DNA from: Candidatus Avispirillum faecium
GTDB taxonomy: Bacteria; Bacillota; Clostridia; Oscillospirales; CAG-272
Reading direction: 5' to 3'
Length of the DNA stretch: 64,000 nucleotides
Assembly: GCA_904396155.1 (NCBI GenBank)
Contig: CAJFOI010000022.1
Coordinates: 1 to 64,000, forward strand
The stretch's first letter is position 1, and each line of letters starts with the position of its first letter. Under the pieces are notes generated by a model. That model ran no database searches. It saw only the letters and a list, made by a program, of their open reading frames with translations, and had not been told where the DNA came from. A program made the translations under genes and the position numbers. Shown here one piece after another: positions 51,706 through 60,316 of the stretch.

Positions 51706-52077
51706 TCAGGGCCGTTTTAGAACGTTACAAGGGCATTCCCGTATGGTCTTTCGGGGGAACTTCTTCGTTTCCGTCCCCTTCAGAAATCGCTCGCATCTTC
51801 TTCTTACAGCGTCCTTGCTGCAGGAGCCTGTACGAAAGGCAACCTTCTCCCAGTTGTTCCCGTCCGCAAATCGGCAAAGGATAATCTCACGTATGGAATG
51901 ATCTTCAATGGCGTCAATAAAGCGGACCAGCTCCCTCCCTTCCTCCAGGCATTTCTTTAGTTTCTCGTTGAGATACGCTTTGTCACCTGCCAGAAGCTGT
52001 TCATCGTGCAGCCGTTCCTGCAGGTCCCGGATTTCCATGCGCAGATAGCGCAGCTGCCTTAGTCTCTTGTTTGTCAT
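51706..52077 (-). CDS. Phage-like sigma/region-4-type regulator (123 aa)
   Basis: The N-terminal helical segment (NKRLRQLRYLRMEIRDLQER) is followed by SIREIILCRFADGNNWEKVAFRTGSCSKDAVRRRCERFL, which fits the sigma region 4-like helix-turn-helix of small phage and element regulators. ATG 52077 follows GAGGG and lies inside the end of the upstream reading frame. Likely controls late or transfer genes of the element. Confidence 0.75.
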   Translation of the reverse strand: MTNKRLRQLRYLRMEIRDLQERLHDEQLLAGDKAYLNEKLKKCLEEGRELVRFIDAIEDHSIREIILCRFADGNNWEKVAFRTGSCSKDAVRRRCERFLKGTETKKFPRKTIRECPCNVLKRP

Positions 52078-52673
52078 ATACCCTCAATTCCTGGCATCCG
52101 TCCATATACTTGATTACGGCCGCTTCCACACTGCTCATGCCGGTATCTCGGAAGAATGCCAGACTGGTATGTTTCATCCCATCACTGTAATACTGCGCCA
52201 TACTTCGGATTTTCGGATTCTGCCGCAAGTGACGCAGGGCCTTGTTCTTCACCTGTCCGGCATAGCTTTGGGTGCGCATCCCGAGAAGTACCGTGCAGTC
52301 TTTCAGAGAGACCTCCCGGTAGAAATGATACTGTATGATTTTCCGCTCCATGTCGGGCGGGGAGTCTACTGCTCTGTGCAGCTCCTCATACATCATAGCG
52401 TCTTCCACCGCCTCAAAGGGCTGCTCGCTTTGCGGATCCTCGATGGTGTCCCCCAGCAGCAGTTCCCCGTCCCCCTCTCCTGTGAGCTTCATGTCCAGGC
52501 TTGTGCAGGTGTTCAGCGGTTTTTTCTGCTGCCGCACAGCGTTTCCGGTATCTTGTATATATGCCGCCGGCAAGCTTGTACAAGAACCTGTATAGATTCT
52601 TCCACAGCTTTTCTGTGCATGCGGTATCCCCATCCTTGATGCGTACGGCCAGCTCCTCTTTGGTCATTGACAT
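52001..52673 (-). pseudogene. Broken element sigma factor with internal deletion
   Basis: The first frame (from 52673) gives MSMTKEELAVRIKDGDTACT… RYRKRCAAAEKT, the usual start of element-encoded sigma-70 proteins. It then goes out of frame. The second frame resumes with SLDMKLTGEGDGELLLGDTI…, then LHRAVDSPPDMERKII and a region 4-like end. The segment that normally holds region 2 (core-polymerase and -10 recognition) is missing between them. So this gene is frameshifted and deleted, and cannot make a working sigma factor. Confidence 0.72.
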
Positions 52674-52739
52674 TCCCCTCCACTTTTCGTATAATATACG
52701 TACAGACGGATCTGATTTGCAGTCGTCAAAAAGCGGAAG

Positions 52740-52766
52740 GAGAGGGCATGTGCGCCCTCTCTTTTT
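52740..52766 (+). terminator. Hairpin terminator in the element
   Basis: GAGAGGGC / GCCCTCTC stem (52740–52747 with 52754–52761) followed by TTTTTC. Confidence 0.75.
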
Positions 52767-52937
52767 CTGTACGATTTTTGAGCAGTTTTTTGTGCTAAAT
52801 TTGCGCTGATTTTGTACCGTTTATGCTCCCATTATGTGCTTGCTTGTATCAAACGCAGAGCGTCCTCCACGCAGTAGCATACCCCTGCAATGGCGCCTGC
52901 AGCAGATGGGATTCTGTCTTTGGCATAGACCCTCCTG

Positions 52938-53096
52938 TTAAAAACTGCTTTTGTCGCACCTTTCCTTGATTCTCTCCTCATATTCCTCCGGCGTCATGGG
53001 GATGTCCTGTAAATCCGCCTTGAACCGCTCATAATCCCACACTTTTCTGTGCCCATGTTCGGGATACCTGTAGGGCTTCTTTCCTCCTTTTACCAC
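52938..53096 (-). CDS. Small element protein (52 aa)
   Basis: GTG start at 53096 overlapping the stop of the primase-helicase gene (GTGGTAA). Basic start (VVKGGKKPYRYPEHGHRKVW) and acidic helical end (MTPEEYEERIKERCDKSSF). The codon-level continuity and overlap support a real gene. No function recognised. Between here and 52678 there is only a short unclear open stretch. Confidence 0.6.
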   Translation of the reverse strand: MVKGGKKPYRYPEHGHRKVWDYERFKADLQDIPMTPEEYEERIKERCDKSSF

Positions 53097-54877
53097 GGCA
53101 GTTCCTCCGTTTCTCCGATTTCCGTATACACAGGCTCTCCGTCCATCCAGCCGTATTGCCGGGTGTTGCCTGTGCTTGGTAAATAAAAGCGCCTGCTGGT
53201 GGTGCAGAAATTGAGGCCGATTTCCCCCACTTTACCATAGAACCGGTTTTTAATCACCCGGAGAACGCTGTCCGCTCCGTTCTGGGCTCGTTCCGCTTCG
53301 CTCAGTCGGCTGACTGTGATCACATTGTCGGCGCGGTTGGTAATATCCCCGCTGCCGGCGATATCGTCATTCCCCAAATCCCGGTCCGTCTTCCTTGGGT
53401 GGGCTACAAGATGGACGTGGACGTTGTACTTCTTTGCAAAATCAACAAGCTGTCCCGTAAAGACCGACTGCTTGCGGTAAAAGCTTCTGTCGTCTCCATC
53501 GTTTTGCAGGGTCATCAGGTTGTCCACCATAAAGACCTTGCAGTCGTATCGCTTTACTGCGTAAGTGAACACATTCATCACATTCTCCACTTCGTTGCTT
53601 TGGGCGATCGAATTGTCGTATATGTAAAACCTGCCCCGGTACCAGTCGTGGATCATGTCCCGCATCCCCTTTGTGATATATGCCGCTTGGGTATCCCGCA
53701 GGGGATCCTTCCGGTACATCACATACTTCGGTCCGGCACACTGCAAATCGATACAGTATTGGAAATAGGTCGCCTGCAGCTCCCCGCTGTATGCGCATAC
53801 CTTGCTGCCGCATTCCACTGCCTCAATCATCATCTGTCCCAGAAGGGTGCTTTTTCCCTCTCCCCGCTTGCCCGTCCACACAGTCAGCTGGCCTGCCATA
53901 AATCCACCCAGGATGTCGTCCAGGGCTTTTATGCCGCTGCTGTCACGCTCTATGCTTTCCAAATCCAGCGGCTTTACGTCCGCCAGCTCCAGCAGTCCCG
54001 CCACCGGCACCAGCTTTGCTCCCGCCACGGCCTCTATTACCGCATCCTTGCCATGACGGTACAAAAGCTCATTTGCATCCTTGCAGCCCCTGTACAGTTC
54101 CAGCGGCACCGTGCTGATCCGGCACTCTCCCAGCCGGCTGATCAGCTTTGCGGCAAGCTCCTGTCCCGGCGCGTCGTTATCCACAAACAGGGTAATGTTG
54201 TGAAATTGCTGCAGCCAGTCAAAGCACGTGTCCAGGAAGGTGAGGTCCTGCGTCCCGCTGGGGACACTGACCGCGTTGTCGATCCCACATTCCACAAGCG
54301 ACAGGCAGTCGATTTCCCCTTCCACAATAATCAGGGGCTTTTCGGGGCTGCACAGATGCATCAGATACAGCACTGGCTTTGTATCCTTGTCCCGCCACGC
54401 TTTGCGCTCTCCCGTGCCTTTCTGCACCTTGTGGGAGGGTCGGTACTTGGTGAACACATGCGTCCCGGACGCATCCAGATAGTTAAATTGAATGTTCCCG
54501 TTTGCGTCGGACCGCACGCCGCATGTTTCCAGCGTCTGTTTGCTGATACCACGCAGTTTTAGATATTCCTCGGCCTGTTTTGTCAGCGGACTGCCCTCTC
54601 CCCGGGGACTGGCGTAGTGCTTTTCTTTGCGGAACGGTTCCAGGGTCATGCTTTGGTCCGCCTGTACTCCAAAATCCCTGCACAGCTGGGTAAAGTGTCC
54701 CTGTCTTCCGCAGCTTCCCCGCTGGCATTTGAACACCTGCCGATCAACGTTCAGCGCAAAGGTGTATTTGTCCTTGTGGTCGCCGCCGTGACAATAGGGG
54801 CAGTATGTTGGGATGATTTCTTGCCCCTTTCTCTGATACGGCTGCAGAAATGCGTCTGCAAAAGCGTAAACGTCCAT
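53090..54877 (-). CDS. Primase–helicase, replication protein (595 aa)
   Basis: An N-terminal CHC2-type zinc finger (TYCPYCHGGDHKDKY … VFKCQRGSCGRQG) precedes a TOPRIM domain with VEGEIDCLSLVE and LFVDNDAPG, and a DnaB/Twinkle-like helicase with Walker A GKRGEGKS and Walker B KVFMVDNLM. This is a phage/element-type primase-helicase that would replicate the excised element. It follows the replisome-organiser gene by 10 bp on the minus strand. Complete by length and motifs. Confidence 0.93.
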   Translation of the reverse strand: MDVYAFADAFLQPYQRKGQEIIPTYCPYCHGGDHKDKYTFALNVDRQVFKCQRGSCGRQGHFTQLCRDFGVQADQSMTLEPFRKEKHYASPRGEGSPLTKQAEEYLKLRGISKQTLETCGVRSDANGNIQFNYLDASGTHVFTKYRPSHKVQKGTGERKAWRDKDTKPVLYLMHLCSPEKPLIIVEGEIDCLSLVECGIDNAVSVPSGTQDLTFLDTCFDWLQQFHNITLFVDNDAPGQELAAKLISRLGECRISTVPLELYRGCKDANELLYRHGKDAVIEAVAGAKLVPVAGLLELADVKPLDLESIERDSSGIKALDDILGGFMAGQLTVWTGKRGEGKSTLLGQMMIEAVECGSKVCAYSGELQATYFQYCIDLQCAGPKYVMYRKDPLRDTQAAYITKGMRDMIHDWYRGRFYIYDNSIAQSNEVENVMNVFTYAVKRYDCKVFMVDNLMTLQNDGDDRSFYRKQSVFTGQLVDFAKKYNVHVHLVAHPRKTDRDLGNDDIAGSGDITNRADNVITVSRLSEAERAQNGADSVLRVIKNRFYGKVGEIGLNFCTTSRRFYLPSTGNTRQYGWMDGEPVYTEIGETEELPW

Positions 54878-54887
54878 GTATTACACC

Positions 54888-55604
54888 TCATGTCCGCAGG
54901 TTTGCATACACACGTACAGGTTCTGTCTCGGAAGGAGAAGGGGTGTCCTTTTCATTCTTTTCCCATGTTCTGACCGCCGCTTTCCAGTCCTTCATTTTCC
55001 TGCCCTTGGACAGATCCCACCCCCGTGCGGCATAATAATCTATAAACTGTTCCGGGTCGATGCCGTTATGACGTTCCCTGCAATATGCGGTTACTTCTTC
55101 CACACTGGGTGGGGTGAATTTTTTGTTGTGCGTCGCTTGCGGCGCCAAAACACTCTTCTCTCTTTTCTCTTTTGTCTTCTCTCTTTTCTCTAACGTCACA
55201 TTTTGCGCACATTGTGACGGAATCGCGTCACATTGTGACGTTTTGTTCCCCCTGCTTTTTCGCATTCTGCCCGCACTTTCGCTTTCGCTGCCGACCATTT
55301 CTGCGCTTTTAGGCAGAAAATAGTTTCTGTCGGGATGGGACTCAATCAGATTATGTGTTTGCAGGAATGCAAGCGTTAATTTGACGTTTTCCGCATCTTC
55401 GTTCATAACTAAGGACAATTCGTCTGAGAAATCTTCTTCAATTCCCTCATGAATCAACATCCCGCCATTGTTGATACTTAAAAGCAGCATCTTCAAGTAA
55501 ATGATTGTAAAGGTATCGCCACCTGCAATACGACGCAGTTTTTTTATTTTCGGTTCTTCGAAAAAGGTGTCCCGCAGTTTCAGCCAGTAATATCTCCTTG
55601 CCAT
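54888..55604 (-). CDS. Phage-type replisome organiser (238 aa)
   Basis: Start MARRYYWLKLRDTFFEEPKI with KKLRRIAGGDTFTIIYLKML is the recognisable N-terminal winged-helix domain of phage replisome organisers. A charged linker and a C-terminal DnaD-like helical part (EEVTAYCRERHNGIDPEQFIDYY…) follow. ATG 55604 follows AAAGGAGGAGG. It should recruit the downstream primase-helicase to the element origin. Confidence 0.88.
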   Translation of the reverse strand: MARRYYWLKLRDTFFEEPKIKKLRRIAGGDTFTIIYLKMLLLSINNGGMLIHEGIEEDFSDELSLVMNEDAENVKLTLAFLQTHNLIESHPDRNYFLPKSAEMVGSESESAGRMRKSRGNKTSQCDAIPSQCAQNVTLEKREKTKEKREKSVLAPQATHNKKFTPPSVEEVTAYCRERHNGIDPEQFIDYYAARGWDLSKGRKMKDWKAAVRTWEKNEKDTPSPSETEPVRVYANLRT

Positions 55605-55636
55605 TTCCCTCCTCCTTTCTGTCTATGTAGTACAGG

Positions 55637-55855
55637 TCAGGCCTTTTCGCTTTGTGCGCTCGCAAGCGTTTGACTATCCAGCCATTGGAAGAACTTGTCC
55701 CGATTGACAAACTTTCTGCCTCCTATGCAAACCACAGGGATATCCTCTCTGTTGAGCAGCTGATAAGCCATTGTTTTTGTAACCCCTACTTTTTGCAGAT
55801 CCTTTGCACTCATCAGCAGGGGAAAATCTTCCCGGATAATGCGATTCGTTTCCAT
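55637..55855 (-). CDS. Excisionase-like helix-turn-helix protein (72 aa)
   Basis: MerR/HTH_17-type small protein: SAKDLQKVGVTKTMAYQLLN followed by IPVVCIGGRKFVNRDKFFQWL is the standard excisionase layout. It lies first in the leftward replication operon, divergent from the repressor, and would direct the integrase toward excision. Confidence 0.85.
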   Translation of the reverse strand: METNRIIREDFPLLMSAKDLQKVGVTKTMAYQLLNREDIPVVCIGGRKFVNRDKFFQWLDSQTLASAQSEKA

Positions 55856-55882
55856 ATTGTACCATCCTTTCTTTTTTTATCA

Positions 55883-55975
55883 TTGACAATTTGCATTTTT
55901 TGTGCTATGCTTTGATTATACCATAACAAATTGGATATGTAAATATATTTTGTTATGTTTTTGAAAGTACATAAC
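55883..55975. promoter_or_regulatory. Divergent promoters and operator between excisionase and repressor
   Basis: Rightward: TTGACA (55883–55888), 17 bp, TATGCT (55906–55911). Leftward: TTTACA (55943–55938), 17 bp, TATAAT (55920–55915). GTTATGT / ACATAAC (55952–55958 and 55969–55975) is an inverted repeat beside the leftward promoter, with more CATAAC half-sites near 55922. This is the lysogeny-type switch of the element. Confidence 0.8.
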
Positions 55976-56008
55976 ATTATAGTTACTATCCAGGAGGATT
56001 AAAGCAAT

Positions 56009-56752
56009 ATGGATAACAAAAAGGTTATTGGACAACGAATAAATAGCGCTCTGGCTGCCGCAAACAAAAAACAAAAGGAATTGGCAGCGGCACTCGGCGT
56101 TACGGATAATACAATTTCGTATTTTGCAAGCGGAAAAAGAACGCCGAATACGGAACAGATCATAAAGATTGCAGAATTTCTGAATGTATCAGCAGATTAT
56201 CTTTTGGGCTTGTCGGACGTACAGTCAACCGATATTGATACACAAGCCATATGCAAAAAAATTGGATGTTCGGAAGAAGTTATTGAAAATCTAACGTTTT
56301 TATATAGCGGAGAAAAAAATATTGGTGGAACCATTTTCAAAAAACACAAGCAAAAACGAGTGTCAACTGATTTCCTGGATCAATTTTTTTCTTCCCCAAA
56401 ATTGGAACATTTTTTACTCACAATAAAAAGAACTGTATATGCAAAAAACGAGGCTGTAATTTTATATAAACAAGCAAATACTTGTCATAAAGAGTTAGAC
56501 AATATAGAGCTGAGATTGGCACAAGAAGTGGATGCAGAGGTAGAAACGGGTAAGATTGATCCTGATGAAGCTATATACATATTTGAACAGCGTTGCAGGA
56601 TGGATATAACATATTCTAAAATGTTTGGTGAAACAAGTAGGTTACTTTCAAATGCTGAATCGGCCCGTGAAAAATCTGATGCTATATTATGGCGTTCGCA
56701 ACATGAATTTTGGGAATTTATTGAGTCTTTGGCAACGGGGATAAAGGTATAA
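56009..56752 (+). CDS. XRE-family repressor of the element (247 aa)
   Basis: The N-terminal Cro/CI helix-turn-helix (INSALAAANKKQKELAAALG followed by VTDNTISYFASGKRTPN) covers residues ~5–70. The rest (~175 residues) is a helical effector region without a peptidase motif that I can see. Ribosome site AGGAGG upstream of ATG. It faces the excisionase–replication operon across the operator palindrome, and probably keeps it off until induction. The integrase follows 10 bp later. Confidence 0.88.
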   Translation: MDNKKVIGQRINSALAAANKKQKELAAALGVTDNTISYFASGKRTPNTEQIIKIAEFLNVSADYLLGLSDVQSTDIDTQAICKKIGCSEEVIENLTFLYSGEKNIGGTIFKKHKQKRVSTDFLDQFFSSPKLEHFLLTIKRTVYAKNEAVILYKQANTCHKELDNIELRLAQEVDAEVETGKIDPDEAIYIFEQRCRMDITYSKMFGETSRLLSNAESAREKSDAILWRSQHEFWEFIESLATGIKV

Positions 56753-56762
56753 AAGGGAACAC

Positions 56763-57947
56763 ATGAAAATGTCTAAATCAAACAATAAAAACGCTAAAGG
56801 GGGAGGCACGATCCGCCAGCGTCCAGATGGAAGGTGGGAAGCCCGCTATACTGTCGGAAGAGACCCCGGAACAGGAAAGCAGATCCAGCGTTCCGTTTAT
56901 GGGCGAACACAGGCGGAAGTGCGAAAAAAGCTTTCCCAGATTAGTACGGAAATTGATAACGGTGTTTATAAGGATCCGTTAAAAATCACTGTGGGAGAAT
57001 GGCTGGATATCTGGCTGGAAGAATATATCGGCAATGTAAAGCCGAATACTGTGATTACATATACAATAAAAGTGAATAACCACCTAAAGCCGGCCTTCGG
57101 TGCTGTAAAGTTGAATTCCCTCTCAGCGCCGGCCATACAAAAATTATATAACGATATGCAGAAGGGGAGAAGAGGCGGGAAAGCATATTCCGCAAAAGCA
57201 ATAAAAGACCTGCATGGAGTTCTTCATAAGGCGCTACAGCAGGCCGTACAGATCGGGTATTTGCGGTTTAATCCTTCTGACAGTTGTACGCTTCCAAGGG
57301 TAGGGCGACGGGATATAAAACCTTTTGAGAATGACAAAATGGCCGAATTTCTGCGGAGGATCCAAGGGGACAAATATGAACTGCTTTATATTGTTGCGCT
57401 GTTTACGGGTATGAGAAAAAGTGAACTGATGGGCCTCACATGGGACTCTGTAGATTTTACTCATGGAAGCATCACCGTAAAGCAGCAGCTGCAGTTATCT
57501 CCAGATGGTTCCTATTACTTTACTACACCTAAAAACGATAAACCGCGTACGATTCATGCAGCGCCTACCGTTATGGATGCTCTTCGAAGGCAGTATTGTA
57601 AGCAGTTAGAAGAACGGACAGCAGCAGGTAAATTATGGCAGCCCGGTGCGTTTCAAAATATCGTTTTTACAAATGCTTTCGGCGGGCATATGAAGCCTAA
57701 AACGATACACAAACGATTTAAGGCAATCGTGACCGAAATGGGATTACCGGACATGCGGTTTCATGATTTGCGCCATACCTATGCAGTGATGTCTATACAG
57801 GCCGGGGACGATATAAAAACCGTACAGGAAAATATGGGCCACCATACGGCAGCTTTTACGCTGGATGTGTACGGACATGTAACAGAACAGATGCGGCAGG
57901 ACAGTGCCTCCCGGATGGAACAATTGATTCAGCGAATCATCAGTTGA
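56763..57947 (+). CDS. int: Site-specific tyrosine integrase (394 aa)
   Basis: Tn916/phage-type integrase: an N-terminal arm-binding domain (GGGTIRQRPDGRWEARYTVG), a core-binding domain (about 65–165) and a catalytic domain with R in FTGMRKSEL, HDLRHTYA, MGHHT and the nucleophile Tyr in LDVYGHV. Complete. It ends 125 bp from the 3' end of tRNA-Trp, the usual position beside the attachment site. The remnant at 18655 is a deleted relative of its N-terminus. Confidence 0.95.
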   Translation: MKMSKSNNKNAKGGGTIRQRPDGRWEARYTVGRDPGTGKQIQRSVYGRTQAEVRKKLSQISTEIDNGVYKDPLKITVGEWLDIWLEEYIGNVKPNTVITYTIKVNNHLKPAFGAVKLNSLSAPAIQKLYNDMQKGRRGGKAYSAKAIKDLHGVLHKALQQAVQIGYLRFNPSDSCTLPRVGRRDIKPFENDKMAEFLRRIQGDKYELLYIVALFTGMRKSELMGLTWDSVDFTHGSITVKQQLQLSPDGSYYFTTPKNDKPRTIHAAPTVMDALRRQYCKQLEERTAAGKLWQPGAFQNIVFTNAFGGHMKPKTIHKRFKAIVTEMGLPDMRFHDLRHTYAVMSIQAGDDIKTVQENMGHHTAAFTLDVYGHVTEQMRQDSASRMEQLIQRIIS

Positions 57948-58021
57948 CGGAAAAGAGGCCTTGCGGCCTCTTTTTCTATGTTTCTAATTCTGTAAAGGGT
58001 AAAATAAAGGGTCAAAATCTG

Positions 58022-58097
58022 TTTTTGCATAAGAAAAAGTCCTGTAAACTCAGTGTTTACAGGACTTTTTTCTGGCAGGGGCACAAAGACTCGAACT
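58022..58097. other. Right attachment-site repeat (att), overlapping tRNA-Trp 3' end
   Basis: 75/76 identical to 18763–18838. It includes a strong symmetrical hairpin (58034–58070, 11-bp perfect arms with A and T runs, so a bidirectional terminator) and the last 25 bp of tRNA-Trp (58073–58097). The intact tRNA lies on this side, so this is the tRNA-proximal junction. Confidence 0.88.
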
Positions 58098-58148
58098 CTG
58101 GACACGTGGTTTTGGAGACCACTGCTCTACCAACTGAGCTATACCCCT
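58073..58148 (-). tRNA. tRNA-Trp (anticodon CCA), CCA tail encoded
   Basis: 76 nt on the minus strand. Acceptor stem AGGGGTA/TGCCCCT, D-arm GCTCAGTTGGTAGAGC, anticodon arm GTGGTCTCCAAAACCAC with CCA at positions 34–36, and T-arm around GTTCGAGTC. The gene follows murC in the same direction. Its 3' end is the target of the island integrase. Confidence 0.97.
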
Positions 58149-58242
58149 GTGGACCGCCTGCCGCGGACATAAAATATTTTATCATAAAGCAGCAAACTTT
58201 GCAAGCCTTTTTGTAAATTTTTTCGGTGCGACGCCCCAAAGG

Positions 58243-59658
58243 TCACTGCAAAAGAGGGATGACTTTTGTGATGTCGCCCGCTCCCATGATCAAGAACATG
58301 TCTTCCTTTTTTCCGTGACTGTTGAGGTATGCTGCGATGTCCGCAAATGGATCAATACAGCGGCAGACAGCGCCGTTTTTTGCAATGGCGTCGGCCAGCC
58401 GCTGAGAGGAGACGCCCAGTGTGTCTGTTTCTCTGGCGGAGTAAATGGGCGCCAGCACCACTTCGCCGTCTTTGATGCCGGAGAGCGCTTTGGCAAAGCC
58501 GTCAAACAGCCGGCTGGTCCGGGAATAGGTGTGGGGTTGAAAGACGCAGTAGATCCGCCGGTATCCCATTTGCGCCGCCGCCGAGAGGGTCGCGGCGACT
58601 TCTGTGGGGTGGTGGGCATAATCGGAGTAGATGGCGGCGCCGCATGCGGCAGTGCCGCAGGGTTCCATCCGGCGGCTCAGCCCGTGGAAGGCGTCCAGTG
58701 CCCGGGAGATTTCTTCTCCGCAGATCCCGCACAGATGGGCGGCGGCTCCGGCGGCCAGCGCGTCGCAGACTGCATGGGCGCCGGGGATCCTGAGGGAAAC
58801 CGTGCATAGGGGGGTGCCGCTGTGCCGGAGGACAAACCGTGCGCATCCCTTTTCCAGGGTGATTGCATCGGCACAGTAATCCGCCTCCGGCGTCTCTACG
58901 CCAAACGTCACCAGCCGTCCGCCGTATCCAGCGGCAGCCTGCATCACGTCGGCATCGGCGCAGTTGACCAGCGCGATGCCGGAGGGGCCGGTGCGCTCCA
59001 AAAATTTATGGAAGGAAGTATGAATTTGTTCCATAGAATGAAAATAATCCACATGATCCATTTCTATATTCAAAATAATGGCGATAGTGGGGTAAAAATC
59101 CAAAAAGGAATCCATATATTCGCAGGCTTCAAAAATAAAATATTCTTCTCCGCCGATTTTGTGGGTGCTATGCACGCTTGCCATTTTCGCGCCGCAACTT
59201 ACCGTTGGATTGCGCCCCGCATCGGAAAAGATCTTTTCCAGCATGGAGGTGGTGGTGGATTTGCCGTGCATGCCGCTGACGCCGATGCGGCAGTCGTAGC
59301 CGGACATCAGGTATCCAAGATAATCCGCTCTGGAGACGCAGGGAATCCCCGCGGCGCTGGCCGCGGCGTATTCCGCATTGTCGGCAGGCATGGCTACGGT
59401 GTATACCAGCAGATCGCAGCCGGTTACATGCGTGGGGTCCTCCTTGTTGTAAACAGGGATCCCGCAGGCTTCCAGCTGGCGCGTGATGTCAGACCGGGCG
59501 CGGTCGTACCCGCTGACGGAGTGCCCCCGCAGCTGGGACACCCGGGCCAGGGAACACATACTGATTCCTCCAATACCGGCAAAAAAGATTTTTTTCGAGC
59601 CGCCGGAGAGAATCTCCCCGATGGCTGCCGCACCCAGATGTGTATTTTTCAGTGCCAT
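58243..59658 (-). CDS. murC: UDP-N-acetylmuramate–L-alanine ligase MurC (471 aa)
   Basis: Peptidoglycan precursor enzyme adding L-Ala to UDP-MurNAc in the cytoplasm. FFAGIGGISMCSLARV is the N-terminal Rossmann motif, GVSGMHGKSTTTSML the ATP P-loop, EACEYMDSFLDFYP and NIEMDHVDYFHS the central domain, and YSDYAHHPTEVAATL plus VFQPHTYSRT the C-terminal domain. ATG 59658 follows GAGGG; an in-frame upstream ATG (59703) would add an unlikely extension. Core chromosomal gene, visibly richer in G+C than the island. Confidence 0.97.
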   Translation of the reverse strand: MALKNTHLGAAAIGEILSGGSKKIFFAGIGGISMCSLARVSQLRGHSVSGYDRARSDITRQLEACGIPVYNKEDPTHVTGCDLLVYTVAMPADNAEYAAASAAGIPCVSRADYLGYLMSGYDCRIGVSGMHGKSTTTSMLEKIFSDAGRNPTVSCGAKMASVHSTHKIGGEEYFIFEACEYMDSFLDFYPTIAIILNIEMDHVDYFHSMEQIHTSFHKFLERTGPSGIALVNCADADVMQAAAGYGGRLVTFGVETPEADYCADAITLEKGCARFVLRHSGTPLCTVSLRIPGAHAVCDALAAGAAAHLCGICGEEISRALDAFHGLSRRMEPCGTAACGAAIYSDYAHHPTEVAATLSAAAQMGYRRIYCVFQPHTYSRTSRLFDGFAKALSGIKDGEVVLAPIYSARETDTLGVSSQRLADAIAKNGAVCRCIDPFADIAAYLNSHGKKEDMFLIMGAGDITKVIPLLQ

Positions 59659-59894
59659 GTGCCCACCCTCGTTTCGTTCATAAAATACGCAAGAATCATT
59701 CAATCAGTTTTTTAATTTCTTTTACAGTATTAGTATATCATTTTGCCGCAGTTTGTGCTATAATCCTATTGTACCATAAAATCGAGCAAATACAAAGCCC
59801 GGCGGGTAAAAATTTTCGCACTGCGCATACTGGCGAAAAAACAGACGATAATAGGAACAGCAATCTTATTTTACATTATGAAAGGAAGGCTACG

Positions 59895-60224
59895 ATGAAC
59901 ATTACAGATGTAAAGATTCGGAAACTGTTTGAGGAGGGACCCATGAAGGCGATCGCCTCCGTCACCTTTGACGATCAGCTGGCTGTGCATGATATCAAAG
60001 TGATTTACGCACGCGACAAGTACTTTATTGTGATGCCCAGCCGGAAGAATGCGGACGGTTCCTTTAGGGATATCGTGCACCCCATCAACGGTGCATTCCG
60101 CGCCGAGTTGGAGACAGCTGTGCTGCGGGCGTATGACGCCGCGCTGGCACTGGCACAGACAGAGGCTGCACAAGCGAGCGCAGAGGAAGCCTCTGCAGCA
60201 GAAGAAACGCCTGCCTCAGAGTAG
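59895..60224 (+). CDS. spoVG: Septation regulator SpoVG (109 aa)
   Basis: Small RNA/DNA-binding regulator. ITDVKIRKLFEEGPMKAIASVTFDD and KYFIVMPSRKNADGSFRDIVHPI match SpoVG through the conserved ~85 residues, followed by an acidic Ala/Glu-rich tail. ATG 59895 has AAAGGAAGG upstream. Divergent from murC. It marks an endospore-forming lineage or a close relative (Firmicutes), though SpoVG also occurs in non-sporulating species. Confidence 0.96.
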   Translation: MNITDVKIRKLFEEGPMKAIASVTFDDQLAVHDIKVIYARDKYFIVMPSRKNADGSFRDIVHPINGAFRAELETAVLRAYDAALALAQTEAAQASAEEASAAEETPASE

Positions 60225-60272
60225 GCGCCCGCCGCCGGGAGAAAATGGGGCTTCTGCATTGTGGGCAGAAGC

Positions 60273-60304
60273 AAAGAGGGGGAGACTTCCCCCTCTTTTT
60301 TTGC
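60273..60304 (+). terminator. Terminator after spoVG
   Basis: AAAGAGGGGGA–GACT–TCCCCCTCTTT stem with a run of T. Confidence 0.9.
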
Positions 60305-60316
60305 TGCAAGTGCGGA

